Positions 26,114-40,028 of a DNA stretch of 64,000 nt are shown here, in pieces. The position numbers and the translations under genes are program-made. Source of the DNA: Phalacrocorax aristotelis (taxonomy: Eukaryota; Chordata; Aves; Suliformes; Phalacrocoracidae); assembly GCF_949628215.1 (NCBI RefSeq), contig NC_134282.1:5665223-5729222 (forward strand), read 5' to 3'. The notes below the pieces were generated by a model. The model was not told where the DNA came from and did no database searches. It worked only from the letters and a program-made list of their open reading frames with translations. The stretch's first letter is position 1; each line of letters begins with the position of its first letter.

Positions 26114-28086
26114 CTTAAAGAGAGACAAAAGAGAAATAGAAATTGAGATAAATAAACTTGGGAAACGTTGAGAACAAAATAGACGCTGATAAAAAACAAG
26201 TAGTGGATTCAAACATATCCAAAATAGATTTGTATCGTTGGAAGTCTTGATTTGCCATTTGTTGCAGAATTTTTCTGATAAAGAGCTAATTAAAAACTTT
26301 CAGGTTTCACTCTGTTGCACAAGTTTTATATCCTAGACTCAGTAAAGCACTACAAGTCTCTACATTATTAATAGAATAGAACCAAACCTGTTGCATAATG
26401 CAAAAGAGAGGACACAGTGTTAGCCTAGACTGAATTTCCTAGACCGCTGAAAAGCAAAGATTCAGACTGCAAGAAGTGCAACTCAAGCTTTTACCCTTCT
26501 GTGACACAGAAACCAGGCTCTCTGCAAAGCTTTCTGCACTTCTGTTTCTTCCAAAGAAAAGAGGTCCCTGTTTTGTGGGCACGAAGCCAAACCAAAATGA
26601 ATGGCTCTACCTCCTAATATAGCGTTCCTTTTAAACAGCACTTCAGTATCTCTAACCTCGGTCATGCAGACTGCTGTTTTCTTCTTCAGAAGAGTTTGAT
26701 GGAGCCGTAGCCCCCCCGTAAGCATCACACAGGGTGTTAACACACACGCTGTGGTACTTGCTCCTGTGCCTTTTGAGGTGAGCATGGACTCCAGAGCTCA
26801 AGCTCGGCATGTAACTCAGGGCTTTATCTATGCTTGAAAACGATTCATTCTGTCTTCCAACGCCAGCAGTGCAAGTAATACCAGAGTTATCTATATGTAA
26901 TTGCCTTAAGAACTGGTAGGATTGGGAGCAGAAACAGAATTAGTAATTGTTAAAAAGTGCTTCTCAGCTTTTCTTCTCCTGAACCTTTTGATATGTAAAT
27001 AAAATGTGCAATCCATTATTTTAAATTTACTTTTTAATTTCCACTTTGATATCTGCCTGTCTACCTTTAGAAAGCACAAGCATCACCATCACACTGTCAA
27101 AGGGCTGAAGGAAAAAGCCTATTGGAAACTTAGAAAGGTTTTCATCAAACACTTCCTTTCAAACTTCTCTTTTTTCCCCCCTCCCAGGAAGAGATGACAC
27201 ATGCTGTGAGGTTTATCTCAAAAACATCAACAATGCCTTCTCTGGGTGGCTGATGCGACTCTGTGTTTGTAGTGGGGAAAAACACACAACCACACAGGCT
27301 TCTGAAGAGCTCAGAAGCAACACGCTTCGTTCCCCTTTCTGACCTGTGTGCAATTTTTTCCCTGGCAGCAGGGTTTTGGAGTCAAAGCTACTGGGGAGGA
27401 ACGGAATAGGGGTGTGAGCATCAAAATGTGCATGAGACTTATGATAAATTACCATCCCCTGAATTCTCTACCTCGGATTTGAATTTTCATTTCCAATGTC
27501 CGAGGCAGCTCTCTTAAATCTACACTACGATGCACTGCCTGCAGCATATACCTACACTGAGTGGGGTGTTCAAGGCAGCGTAACTTCCACAGTGCTGCCA
27601 CAGAGAGAGGAGAGAATCCTGAAAAATCAAATGAAGGTTTCTCTTGCTTTAGCTCCCATCTTTCAACACATCCTTCTGATCCCATCTCTGACATGTAATG
27701 TAATTTAGACTCCTTTCAGAATACACGAGGGATGCAATGAGACTGAGGAGAGTTTGAGTAATAGGTAGTTTCTATTAATAAAAGGGAATCTAATTTATCT
27801 GCTCTAGTCACTGTCTCTAAACTTGTTCAGGCTTAGTTCAGTTCAGGAATGCTAGTCATGTGATTACAAAGCCTCCCAGGTAGTTTCTGAACATTTTGTG
27901 GCTATTCTCAGATACTGGCTCCTCAGCCCATGTTCCTGGAGCATTTATGATAGTTGAGACTATGGGAAAATAGAAAGATTGCTCAGGAGAGCTTGTTGTA
28001 TTTGAGATCCTATTCCTTTTGTACTCTCTCACAATAAATTCTTTGTATTGTTCAACTTTTGTTGGCTATGAGATAGTAAGACTTAC
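26114..28086 (-). other. LRRC77: LRR gene intron
   Basis: A 1,973-bp intron with donor AACT|GTAAGT and the strong acceptor described for the terminal exon. Open frames inside it (for example 26483-26785 and 27449-27694 on the - strand) lack LRR spacing and are not needed for phase, so I treat them as chance. Confidence 0.75.
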
Positions 28087-28284
28087 AGTTGCCTGTATCT
28101 TTCTTGAAATTCACAGGGATTCCTCTTGAGTATAAGGGATTCAAGTGGAGTACGCCTGAAGTCTGATATTCCACTTAGTGTCATAATGTTATTTTCAGCA
28201 AGTGATAAGTGTTGAATCTGAGGTATCTTTGGCAGCTGTTTGAAGGATGTAAAGTGGTTTTTATTGACATTTAGTTCTCTGCAT
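28087..28284 (-). CDS. LRRC77: LRR protein, exon with core leucine-rich repeats
   Basis: This 198-nt exon encodes 66 residues with clear LRR periodicity: [20 protein letters not shown], then [17 protein letters not shown], then [19 protein letters not shown]. These are LxxLxLxxNxI units about 22 residues apart, the SDS22-like class, ending in the NPC motif that precedes an LRR cap. Acceptor TTTACAG and donor GTAAGT are both good. It starts with 1 nt completing an arginine codon and ends with 2 nt, matching both neighbours. The frame is intact. LRR domains of this kind bind protein partners; the partner is unknown. Confidence 0.92.
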
Positions 28285-28980
28285 CTGTAAAGTATAAAGC
28301 ATAAGACATCACTGATCACATCTAATATTATATACCTGTAAGCTAACACAGGGATGGCTCTTCATGTAGTCAGTCATGGCAGCTTCGGGATTCCAATGAG
28401 GGTTACAAGAAATTGATTCCTCGAGACCTGCTTTCACGCTAATTTTACATTTGTGTTCCGTTTGCCTAGCCATAGATGGCAAGATCCGATCCCTACATTT
28501 TACAGTCTCAGTTTTCTTTATCCTTTACAAAGGGTACATCATTTTTCTTGTTCTTAATATTACAGCTTTCCATGTTCCTAGACATACAACAACATAGTAG
28601 CAATAGATGGACTGTAAAAATATAGTTGTCATGGTCACACCTGGTCTTTCTGCTTGGGTTATGTCCTGCCATCTCTTCATATACACTCCTTCAGTTTTCA
28701 ACAACTTTCCCTTTTAGCAAAAATATCACTGAATTTGATGACACTTATGAATTATCTGGCAGGAATAAAGAAGACATCACCTGGCCTCTTTACTGAGTAT
28801 TTCCAACTTGGGAAAGACACGAACTCAGAAAAGCAATATACTGATGGATTCTCAATATATACCCCCAAAAATATCACATTTTGACAGTTCTCAAGAGGCT
28901 GCTCCAGCTATTAGTTAGGTAAATAATAGTTTTGATTTCTATGATATTGCATAAAAGTAGAAGCAGGACATTTTGTCTAC
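28285..28980 (-). other. LRRC77: LRR gene intron
   Basis: A 696-bp intron with donor CCAAG|GTAGAC and acceptor ACTTTACAG. No other feature is evident. Confidence 0.85.
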
Positions 28981-29123
28981 CTTGGCAACCTTATGGCACT
29001 TAGGTCTGCCAAAGAATTGTCCACCAACCAAAGTTTTTCCACCCGAATTAATCTTTGGAGAATCCTTTTGAAGTTTTCCACCTGGTAAAGATCACCCAGG
29101 TCCTGATATGAAAGGTTCAGCTC
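28981..29123 (-). CDS. LRRC77: LRR protein, exon with first leucine-rich repeats
   Basis: This 143-nt exon encodes 47 residues plus two bases. It begins [20 protein letters not shown], a typical first LRR unit (LNLSxxxL), and continues with [20 protein letters not shown], a second unit. The acceptor is strong (CTTATTTTTCCCTTCCCAG) and the donor is GTAGAC. It enters in phase 0 and leaves two bases that form an arginine codon with the next exon. With the exons at 28087 and 26002 it gives about five consecutive LRRs and a cap. Confidence 0.92.
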
Positions 29124-31174
29124 CTGGGAAGGGAAAAATAAGAGAAATCACTTACATTTCTATTAAATATATAACTCAATCTTTCCATTGTCAGAATTAG
29201 TTTAAAGGTGAAGCTGGTTTATTATGCTGCTCTAATACCAGCTTGTGGTGCCAATTGCCAAATTCACCTTAGAATCATGGCGATGCACTGCATAATTCCT
29301 TGAAGGTAAAGAAGAAGGAAATGATCTCTTAAGCATGTGAATCTTACTGACCAGCCCCTCCTTCCTCTTGAGTGGGCATGCCTCTGTGTGTGTGCTCTGG
29401 GTGGAGGAAGCAGGACTAAGTGATTGTGGCTTATTGGTTTGGCCTCTACATTCATCTGGAAAATAAGTGCTGTGCAGTAGCCAGCTGTCAACATTCCCCC
29501 ATGTTCCTGCCTGGGGAGAGGCATGATCCAGAGCACGGGATCTCAGTGTTAGATGAAGCTACTACCTGATCTTAGGGAGGTTGTATCTTACTGCTGATCA
29601 GAACTGGCAGTAACACAGTACCTCCGGCCAAAAGAACTGCGCAGGCTGGTATGAGGAGAGAGTGAAAGAGCTGAAATTATACTCCATTCTCTAACCATTC
29701 ATTTACCATCAGGCACTAAGCAGGTAAAGAAAGTCACTAGTTCTTATATGCCCAAGCACAAATGAAGCCCTGTCACAACACAGGAGTTTACTCTTTGCAC
29801 AGGGTCAGGTCCCAAATTACGACATATTCCAGTGTTTCCTCCAGCCTGTAAAAACCTTCTGCTTTACAACGTCATGGTGCCAACCTGAGATTTAAAACTG
29901 CTAACTGCAAGGAGCAACTGGCACATTATTATTTGGCTTATTTACTGCTACAGTGCAAAGAGTTAATGAGAAAGTTTTACAGCACAGTTTTCCCAGTTCT
30001 CTTGCAGTTTCTTTTGCCACTTCTCTGTGTCAGTTACTTGTTTTCTTTTTTTCAAAATATGCGCTTCTCCTCTGAAAAATAGCTCTTCTTCTGAGGGACC
30101 TGGTCAGAAAAAAAGATTTACAGTGGTGGAGGCAATATGGAACCGGCACATATTTACTTGCTGAAAGATTATATATATATGGCTGGGAAGGTATCTGAAG
30201 TGAAGAAATATGTATCATATTATAGGTGCATAGGTTTCCAGGCTTCTAAGATGTAAATTAATGTGAAGATTTTTTTACCATTTCTGGGCTCATAATTCAG
30301 CAAGGGATCTAAGGTCACGATGATTTGGTACATGGTTCATAAACGACATTGCTTCTACAGCTCAGAATAAAAGCTTTTCCTCATTGGTTGAGCATAAGCA
30401 TCTGACTTCTAAAATATTGTTTCTATATAGTCTTTCACATGTTATGAGGTAATACAGTGGTTAGGGGCTTATCTTTTAATTGTTCTGAGCAATGTTTGTA
30501 ACTTGTAGTTATGGATATGTTTGTAACTTGCAGTCCACTGACAACAGCTGCAACTGGGATTAATAGCCATACTCAAAACCTCATTTGTATTAAGAACGAC
30601 ACATGCTGAGGACTTAAAGTCAATGGGTCTACTGAAATCCTTAAATCTATGCAAATCTTCAGATCCCTAACTAAAGCAAGGTCAGTGTGGAATTTTTCCA
30701 CTCTTTGGTCCCAAACATGCAAACACTGGATTTTAAAATCCACATTTCATTCCTCATTCTTGAGTGTGTCTATAGACTGTAATTGCGCCAATTCAGTCTT
30801 AAAATAAAATATATGTGCCACTGCATGCAAGACTGGATTTCACTCTCATCTTCTTGTTTGGCATATTGCTATTGCATTCTGAACAGTTTTTAAATGTTAA
30901 TGAACTTTTGAGAGAAGTAATCGACACCACAGTAATACTAAAAATATTCAAACTACAGTTCTGGCTTTTGTTTCCCATTTTCAAAATGACAAAAGGTATT
31001 TTCCTAGAGATTAAAAAAAGTGAATATGTACAATATGGGATGAAATCCTGCCCCTCTTCAAAACTATGGCAAACTCCATGATTTAAGCTCATAACGTTTA
31101 AGGACATACTGTGTGAGTAAATAGAAATAAGCCTTGAATGTGAATATGCCTTTTTGATCTTTACCTTCTCTCAC
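29124..31174 (-). other. LRRC77: LRR gene intron
   Basis: A 2,051-bp intron. The donor side has two candidate GT sites 10 nt apart (see the exon at 31175). I see no additional exon inside; the flanking exons join directly in phase 0. Confidence 0.7.
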
Positions 31175-31258
31175 TCGGGGACAGTGAAGCTGATTTCCCC
31201 GAACATCATGTTCTTCTATGTCACACCAGCCGAAATACTTGAAGGAATCAGAAGGAAG
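31175..31258 (-). CDS. LRRC77: LRR protein, linker exon before the LRR domain
   Basis: This 84-nt exon encodes 28 residues, with KYFGWCDIEEHDVRGNQLHC at its centre. The - strand acceptor is a long T run ending TTTAAG; the donor I chose is CCCCGA|GTGAGA. That donor leaves phase 0 and joins directly to ELNLSYQDL, so the first LRR reads through cleanly. A second donor 10 nt later (GAAG|GTAAAG) would shift the frame and hit a stop in the next exon. Cys and Trp residues and an acidic run are present, but I recognise no domain. Confidence 0.78.
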
Positions 31259-34200
31259 CTTAAAAAAAAAACAAAAACAAAATAAAAACATAAAGGCATC
31301 AGTTGAAGTTTTCCGATTTCTGGCACTGTGTATTCTCGTATTTCTGGCCTTATTACAGTAGAAATACTATTCGTACATGTTTACAATGTCTTCTCCTTAA
31401 GACAGTCTGGTAAATAGCAAAATGATGCATGGAATTGAGGATATAATGGCATGCGCTTGCATATGCTTACGCGTGTAAACACACTTCTGGACAAGCTTGC
31501 ATACAATATATCCCGAATGCAATTGAGGCACTGAATCTAAACACAGACAATCTGCTGCAGTTGAGAACATGAGCTTTCTGCCCATTTTGCTTTTCCATTA
31601 AAACATGTTCTGTAATTTCCAGGGCATCAGTCTCCCAGGAGGGAGCAAGGAACAAAATCTCTGACTCTGCCCGTAGCGTACGGAGTATGTGTGATTTGTG
31701 CCGTGCCCAACAGACACCGCACCATGATTGCCTACAGCGGGGGAACCCCTCAGTGCAATGCGGCTTGGTGATTTGCTCAGAATTCCAGCATTTCTTTCAC
31801 TGGAAGCCATGATGGTGGAGTCGAGGGGGGAGGAGAGATGGAGCATGCACCTCTGACTCACCCCCTCCAGTTAGTGCTGAGCTATACACACATCCAAAAG
31901 TTGGTAAATGCTGTAATGCTGGTAAACGCTACGCAATTTAGATGTGGTTTAACACCGCCACTTCTGGTTTACCTCTGCGAATTGGCTCCAACTGGAGAGA
32001 GATATTCTCACAGAATAGCTGTATTGTTACCTTTCATAGCACTCCTGGTTATGATATTTTATAGCAAATGTACACAGCCTCTTCAGGATTTATTATATGC
32101 TTCCCCATTGTACCCAGTTCTGTGCATAGTGCTCAAAGGCTTCCCGGGCCACCGGGTCAAATCCCTTGCCACTGCTGACACCACATCATATAATCTTATT
32201 TATAATTATCTGATCTAGCTTTGGAAGATAAAAAGAGGCAAAACACAATCAGCTTCAAAGCTGAGGCAGAGATTTCAGCCTTAGTTGCTCTTTGTCAGTG
32301 TCTCTCTTCTATAAACTTGTAATCAGACTGGTAAGGGAAACACTTACTGGGGAAGGTAGCCCAGAATCACAGTTCTGCCTGATGAATCCTCTGTTTTGGA
32401 ATAAAGCCGGTAGAATAGTGTGTGTGTCGCTTAGGATGGAGCAGCAGGATGAATAGGATTTACAGAATTTTTGATTGCTTGTAGTCAGACCTGAGGAACT
32501 AGAGAGGAAATGGTAAACAAGTAATCGATTCTGTTCAGAGAAACGCCAACTATTTTATAATAGCAGAAAATACAAAGTAGGAAGGGGTAGGACTTACCAC
32601 CAGACAAAAGCCATGTGGTCCTGAGGTCAAACCATAGGTAGGGCAATCCCTTCCAGTCCCTCAGTGGGACCTCCCACCTAAGTACCATTTGCTTACACAT
32701 ATGAGGCTTTTACAGATACGCCCAAACATTAGAAAGACGAACTTACTGGCAGTTTGTTAGAAAACCTCAGTCTTGGAGAAAATTAAGAACTGAACTTGTT
32801 CAGGAGCATATGTCCCCTTCTATCTTGTATAGTCCTGCTTTTATGGATCCAGGTTGTATGAAAAGATACCTCAACTGCGTATTTATTTTAATCCCTTGAG
32901 TATGTTTTAGTAGAATATCAAGGCTCCAAAGAAGAGTTGAGCTTTGTTCTATAGAGTCTTGAAGTCATGTGCTTCTGTGCTTTGTTAGTTCAGTGCCTAA
33001 GAACACATTGAAAAGTACATTTTATATACCCTAAATGATGCAATTTCTCCAATTGTGCTTCAGAGAGAGATTGAATAATTTGCAGACTGGCAGCTGCAAT
33101 TTAGAAATTTGCTGTGGAATACTTAAAAAAATAATTTAACTTAGTAAGCCTGTGCATATAGCACTATAATTTGACTTCTACTGTACAAGCTCTGTGAGAG
33201 CTTGCCAGAAAGTATCAGCTGTCAGTAAGCATCATTAAAACAATTATAGTCAGGAGCAGAAATGGAGAATAAAAACGCAGCTTTAAAATGGTCTGTTGAG
33301 GATGGTAATGAAAGTTTCATATTGAGTGCAACAGACAAGCTAAATAGAACATCAGTTAAAACTTACAATTACAGATTATTGGCAAATAATAATGAAGAGA
33401 CGTATTCTGTTGACCTTTCCAAGATTGTTTTGCCTTTTTGAAACATCATCAAAACCCAGTATTACATCTTTCCTGGCTGTTGCCTCAAAGCGCATACAGC
33501 CTGCACGGGCCAGTACTGACGTACAGAACTACTCCTCCCTTCATGCTTTACGCTTTTTTTTTTTAATGGGATCAAATGGACACAATAAACCGTAGGTGGC
33601 TTAAAGGAAGCTGAGCAAGACCAGCATTTCTGAAATAACAGCTATTTACTTAGGCATTTTTAGAGGTCATCTTGAGGCAAACAGATCATTTTCATGTGTG
33701 TGTCGTGCTACACATCAGCAAGCATTCACACACAGAGCAGTCTTGTGAAAAGAGGGTCAACGTTAAAAAAAAAAAGGAAAAAAAAAAAGTTCTGGGAACT
33801 CTTGCTTCACCCTCTCTTGGTTTTTGTTTTGTTTGTGCTTCCTTTCATGTTAAATGAGGTCATACCAGAGAAACACAAACTCTTTTATATTTAAGGAAAA
33901 GACCTATTATTCTTCTCCATTTTGGAAGCAATGTGTTAGCATGTATTTAAATGACTATTTATAATGGCAAGACTTTTGAAATCCTACCTTCCTCTCAGCT
34001 AGATACTACCTCCTCTGCTGAGACATGAATATACACTCCTAGTCCCTTGAAATGTGGGATAAAACATTTCAGGTGAACCATTTAACATAGTATCTATGCT
34101 GATCTTTTGGCAGAAGCCCACTCACAAAGTTCTGTATTGGTGATAGAAAATAAAACATAAAGTTCCATAATCAATATGGGATAGACAAGACTTCTCCAGT

Positions 34201-37019
34201 CAGGTGGGTAGTGAGATTTCTATTGGAAAGAGTGACAGAAGGAAGCATTTTTCATCTCAGAACTGCCTGAGTTTAATAAGCACCAGCTGGACCCTAACGT
34301 TTTGTCACAGATGATTTTTCTGAAGGAGCAAGCGCTACGTTGCTTTTCTTTCCCTTGCTTTGTTTTCCTTACTACTTTGCTGCAAAATTGATGCAAAAGA
34401 AACGGCAATGAATGCGGCAGGATGCAATTCCAAACAATTACAGATCACACAAGACATGAAAGTAACAAAATTTTCTGCCTTGATTGTGAGGCCCTTCGGC
34501 TGGATATGAATCTCCAATAGCACCTCTGGGAGCAGCACACTAGATTATGTCAAGCATTAGCAGGAAAAAAATTAGATTCATGATGTCTGTCCAGGCTGAG
34601 TCATTTCCTCTCACTTTGCCTGCAGTGAGAAATTGGTGGTTATCATAAATCATAGACCTAAATTCTTAAGAGAGAGGAATTAATTTCACTAATGGAAACC
34701 CTCTGTGGCAAAAGCATTCCTCCATTCTCTCTCTTCTTGGGCTGGGGGTGTATCTGTAATGTCTTTTAAGCAGAGACACTTGACTATATTTTAAGAATCC
34801 TATAAAAGAGGAATAAAAAGAGAACTTAAAATGGTAAGGGGGAAATAATCTTGTGTGTGACCAGCTTCTGACTTCTGAGGCTGGCCCTCGGTCTAGTTGT
34901 TTGTATCATGGCTACAGCTTTGCCACTGATGTCAAATCCATGGACGACATTTCAAAATGCTCAAGTCAACATTAAACATCTGAAACTTCCATCTGGTTAA
35001 AGTATGATTTCTCCCACCCGGCTGGAGTTGCCAGCCTGCAAAGCCAGGCTTAGCAGATTGTCTTGGCTCCCTCTACAGTCAGTGGAGACAAGTGGGTATG
35101 TCCAGATACCCGCTTGCTCAACCCAGCCTCAGTGCCTATTATTTTCAGCTGGAGTGAACCACAGTCCCCACTGTCTACACGAGGAGCCTGCAGGCTTTCC
35201 TGAGAGTGGACACAACCTTAAGTCATCTGAAATTCAATGAGGAGGATCCCACTTTAAGTGCCTTAAGGGTGCTTTGAAATAGCAGGACTTCTGATCACTT
35301 CGAAAAAGCTCAGGGAAACAATTCTGATATGTGTTGCATCACTAAAATACATAAAATAGCTATTTCATCTAAATAATTGAACAAGCAAACAAAAAGCATT
35401 GTACAAAGCAATTCTTTGCTAGCACCTTGAAATCTAGAGTGCTGCATGTGAGCTGAATAGAGGTAGCATGGGCTATGGGGGTAAGTGAAAGTGCTCATGG
35501 CTAATCCAATATATATTATGGTTTTTGCTCAGTGCTAGCCCCAGTGGAGCATTAAGTGGCTGACATATTTTGTAAACTGCAAGGAATGAGTACAGAACAG
35601 CTACTGCATTTTTTAAAACATAATTTATGAGATGATATCAGGCCGTATCTTGGAAAATCATGCACTCCTACAGAGTTCACTGTTAGAAGTCACGCATTAT
35701 CAAGACGTCAGTGTCAGTTGCGTGTCCGTGAAACGGGTCTGCTTCTCCTCCCACTGACATCTTGGCAAAATTTTCATAGGCAACAAAATCCTGTAAGTTT
35801 TCTAACTGCACTGTAAGTACATTTGAGTCCAGCTGACTTTAAGGGTAGAATATATTAAAAGCCCATGAAATACTTTGAAGAGCTATAGCTGAGCTACTTC
35901 TGAAACTACACCAGTGACATTCTTCCTGAGTACTATTTTAGATATTTGGCTGTTAAGAAAAGACTGTCAGTCAAAAGACTGCTTTCTCCTGATATAACCA
36001 GCAGCCTCGAAAAACAAGCATTTTAGACTCTACAGCACAGGTTCAGCTTTGCCTCATGGAAAGCAGCAAATGGAAAGCTGAGTGGAAGAGGAATGAAGAT
36101 AAAGGTTATAAGCAAACTCTTGCAACTGGAATTTGAAAGGCTTTTGTCCCTGTGGTCTGAGCAGTTCTGGGGTCTGGTCTAGCTTCCAGTAGTCTTATCC
36201 CCAGCTACTTTTTGTGAATCAGCATCTTCGAGCAGACTTAGCTTCACTGGACCACGGTTGCTTTCCCATAGATCTGAAATGCCCTTGATAAAAAGATATG
36301 GGAACAAGTAGTCGGCCTATTTATACTACCTCTTCACATACTCAGAGTCAGAATTGCTATGGGGCTTGCTACAGCTTCACATCCCACCAAATCACAGAAC
36401 ACATACGGTGGAAAGGCCCGTGGTCCCGTGCGGTTGATCTCAGTGGAAGGCTGGCCAGGTTGCTATTTAGCAGCAAAGTGCTCCAAGCTCTTTCAATCCT
36501 GCTACTATGGAAATGCAAAACACGGACCATTCTAAAGGAACCAAATCTAATGTTTTTTAAGGTCGTCTTTAAGAAAAATAATAATAATTAAAAAACCCAA
36601 ATAAACTAAGGAAAGGGCAATAAATCCTCCCAAACAGAAGAAGGTTCTTATATCTAGGTCAGAGCTGCTGACTTTGCCTAGGCTTTAAAAGAGCTGGTTA
36701 TGGATCTGTCCAAACCACTTGCACAAATCGCTGTTTGATTGCATGATACAAACACCCAGTTATTTATGTTGTCTCAGTCAATTGCACATGCCAAAGCTGA
36801 TCAACATAAATGAACTGCAGGGTTAACTTACAAATGCAATTTGTGTAGGTATTTAAAAGACAGCAAACTGAGAATTCAGGCTGTGCTTTGTTCAAAATGC
36901 ACACAATTTACTGCTCTGTAGCAGCTGTTGCTTGTATGCAAACATTTGTTATGAGAACTCTCTGAACTTAGAGCAGTAGAGGACTTGGACATAGTGTTTC
37001 CATGCTCTATTACCTTTCA

Positions 37020-37260
37020 ATTATTTTTATAGGAGTTTTATGAGACATTATGCAACATTTTAAAGCAGTTCTTTTCGGCATAATTTAGTGACAAACACAC
37101 CTGTAAGTTTTGGTTACAATACGTTCTTGCTGTTAGCTGTATCATCAATTATCTTGCTTTATGCATCATAAAATTGCCCCCCCCGACATAATTAACATAA
37201 TTAGGTCTTATCACCATAATCATACATTCCCAGGATATTAATTATCATTCCATGCAGCTC
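37020..37260. promoter_or_regulatory. TAAT/ATTA-rich AT segment, possible conserved enhancer
   Basis: Within about 240 bp there are repeated homeodomain-type cores in both orientations (CAATTATTT, ATCAATTATC, ATAATTAACATAATTAG, ATTAATTATC), interrupted by a C run near 37178. Such clusters are frequent in vertebrate conserved non-coding elements. This is inference from composition only; AT-rich DNA produces these motifs by chance. Confidence 0.2.
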
Positions 37261-39984
37261 TTCATGGATCTAACTTGCAACGATACAAAATCCACATCTC
37301 AGTCAATGTGCCTCTCACACTTTTTTACAACAAATGTTACTTTTTTGTTGAGACACCTTTTGTCTTTCAGTAATCGGCCAACAACATCAAGAAAAAACCC
37401 ATTTTTCCTCCTGTTTCACTGCACAACAATCTCCATCAGCAATACAGGTTGGTGCATTTTAAAAAGATACTCAGTCCTGTAACACTAGCTTTGTTGTCAA
37501 AGCATGTCAAGCCAGCTGTACAATGACTACAGTTCCTTCTCTTCTTTCACCCTCCTACCTTTCAGACATGTCTTGCTGTTGCATAAAATCCTCATGTCTT
37601 GCATAAAGCTATTTGTCTACAGTCAAAGCTTATCTTCCCATCTTTGCCCCTGCATGGAGAGGTAGTTCGACATCCTCTGAGGAGATGTAACCTGCAAGGA
37701 GCCTGGCTGGGTCTGTGTGGATCCACTGTCTCCAAGGAAACACTGTCACCTCGCAACGCAGTCACGTTAGGAGCTATTGTTACCAATCTCTTAAGCACAT
37801 CAAACAAATTCCTGTGCTGACCTGGCTGGTATCAATGAACCGTCTTTCCAGAAGGTGGCTAAAGACAGGTTGGTGATACCTGTAGCAAGATACGTGATCA
37901 TCCAGGTGAATCTCTCGTGTGCTCACTCCAGCGACTTCACTTTTCTGAATTGCTTTCATGGTTTTGCCCACTTGAAGTTTATCTTTTCTTTGCTTCATTA
38001 ATGGCTGGTAAATGTCTTATTCATTTATCCACAAACTTTGCATGAAAAGAAAATTGATGATTAAAAAGTCCCATATTTTATTCATGAAAGTTCTCCATGA
38101 GCATGTCTTCACGCTGTTGAATGTCCCTGCCTCATTTGAACATGCTCAGACATTTTATAAACAATCTTCCAGGCTTCCTTCCTCAAGTTTGCATTTGAGA
38201 ATGAAAACAAGAGACTCTTCTCTTGGTGGCAACTGACAGGTCAGTTTTGTGTCTATTTTTATATTATATTTTTCTTAAAGAATTAAAGTTATAGGTTCTG
38301 AGAATAAGTCTAGTGAAGCTATTCACTTCAAAACGAGTTTGATATAATGTTCATTTGGTTTGCTCAGACAAAGTGTAGACTCTGGCAGTGTGCCACTGAT
38401 GGAATTGCAGCAGCCCAATATTGTTACGGGCATTGGCTGGTCCCTGCTGAAGTTTAAAGATGGCTTTGAAACTCTTAACAGTAGTTACGGGAACCAAGCT
38501 TCAGTGCTGTGCTGTGTAAGGCTGTAATAGAGCAGTCAATCATGCCCTATTGATCTTCATCTGCCACATTACAGGCACAGTTCCTCCTTCAGTTGAGCTC
38601 CTAGGCTCCATACTGAAAGAAGATGGGATAAATAGATTAAGATCAATGTGGAAAAAAGTACCCAGTAAACCCTCTGCCCAGAGATACTCAACTGGAAATA
38701 CCATAGAGTCCCAAATCTCTATGGTTCAGACCTCCTACCTTTCAGTTTCTTCACATAAAAATTATTTCCTACCCTCCCTTTCCTTTAGATTTTTCTTCTT
38801 CCTGGTCGTAATAAAGGCTTAACATTATAAAACCTCTCTGTACAGACAGGCGTGTGCTTTCCCCAACAGTGACTGAAGTCTCCACAACATTCTCTTAGAA
38901 GTTCTGCAGACAAACGTTGCTGTGCCTGTACAGTACAGGAGCACAATTTTTATCACAGAATTTCAGCTCCTGTGCAAAGGTATTTTGTGGCTCCAAATGT
39001 TGAATTGTCAGTTCATTATCTGAAATTTAAGAAAGCGGTCATTCCACATGGGTTTTACTGAAACTTTGGGTGGTACAAACAGAGTCTATTACCAGGTGGG
39101 CAGAGAATGGGGTATTAAGAGTTTCATCAGGTCACTTAAGCATGTCTTTCCTCTATCTGCTAAGAAAAAAATAAAGATATTTATTTCTAAATTAAACAAG
39201 ACTGTAATTTGGGGCCTTTCTACTTACTATTTTTCCTCTGTATATACAATGAGAGGTGTTGGTCCACGCCACAGCCTAATGGGCTTCAGACCTTCTATAG
39301 CAAATGCATTTCTCGTAAAGAATATGAAAAAATATCTATGTGCTATTTTGGTGAAATGACATTTTTAAGATTGTGTCGGCTGTTCCATTATAAACACTGG
39401 TTTTCAGATCTTTACAAACTGCCCATAAAAATGTGCTTCAGCCAAGAAATTCAGCAGCATGTCCCAGTCCTGCAGGAAAGGAATAGCTTTTCCCACTATA
39501 TCCAATTTTGACCAGTAATTTTGTCTTTGAAATGGCTGAGTGGGGTAAATACAGGGTGGGCATTAGTCTCAACCATGTGTCTCTCCCATCTGCATTCGAC
39601 CGACTCTTCCCTGCCTGTCCTACAGATACAGCTGGTGCACTCCTGAAATACAAACTGGGCAGAATACATCTCATCCTGAGATCTGATTAATGACGGAAAC
39701 AATTCAAATTATTATGACTGCTGTGGGCCACAAGAGGCCCTATTGTTCTGGGCACTATGGAAAGCCTGTAAAATATAGTTTGCTCCAGAGAATTTCTAGT
39801 CTAATTGAACAGAGCAGACAGACAGAGAGTAGGAGAAAGGAAATAATATTATCCCTCCCCCTTTTATACAGAAATAACTGAAATGCTCAGACCATGAAAT
39901 CCTGGCGCTGTGGTAGTCAACAGCAAAATTTCTTTTAAAGTGAATGGGGTCAGCATTCATACAGAATTCACAGAGACTGACTTC

Positions 39985-40028
39985 GTTAAGGTCAGACTAG
40001 ATGAACAACCTGGCTTTAAAGTCTATGC
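39985..40028 (+). mobile_element. Ancient CR1/L3-type 3' end trace
   Basis: The text AAGGTCAGACTAGATGAACA, followed by a CTGG..TTTAAAGTCTATG end, resembles the old CR1 family 3' end of the type 'GTCAGACTAGATGATC...TTCTGGCCTTAAAATCTATGA', with a deletion in the middle. It is a decayed relic in the large LRR-gene intron. Confidence 0.5.

Noticed and set aside
36380-36425. Possible CR1 3' end (AATCACAGAACACATACGGT, then GGAAAGGCCC)
   Set aside because: Similarity is too short and interrupted to separate from chance.
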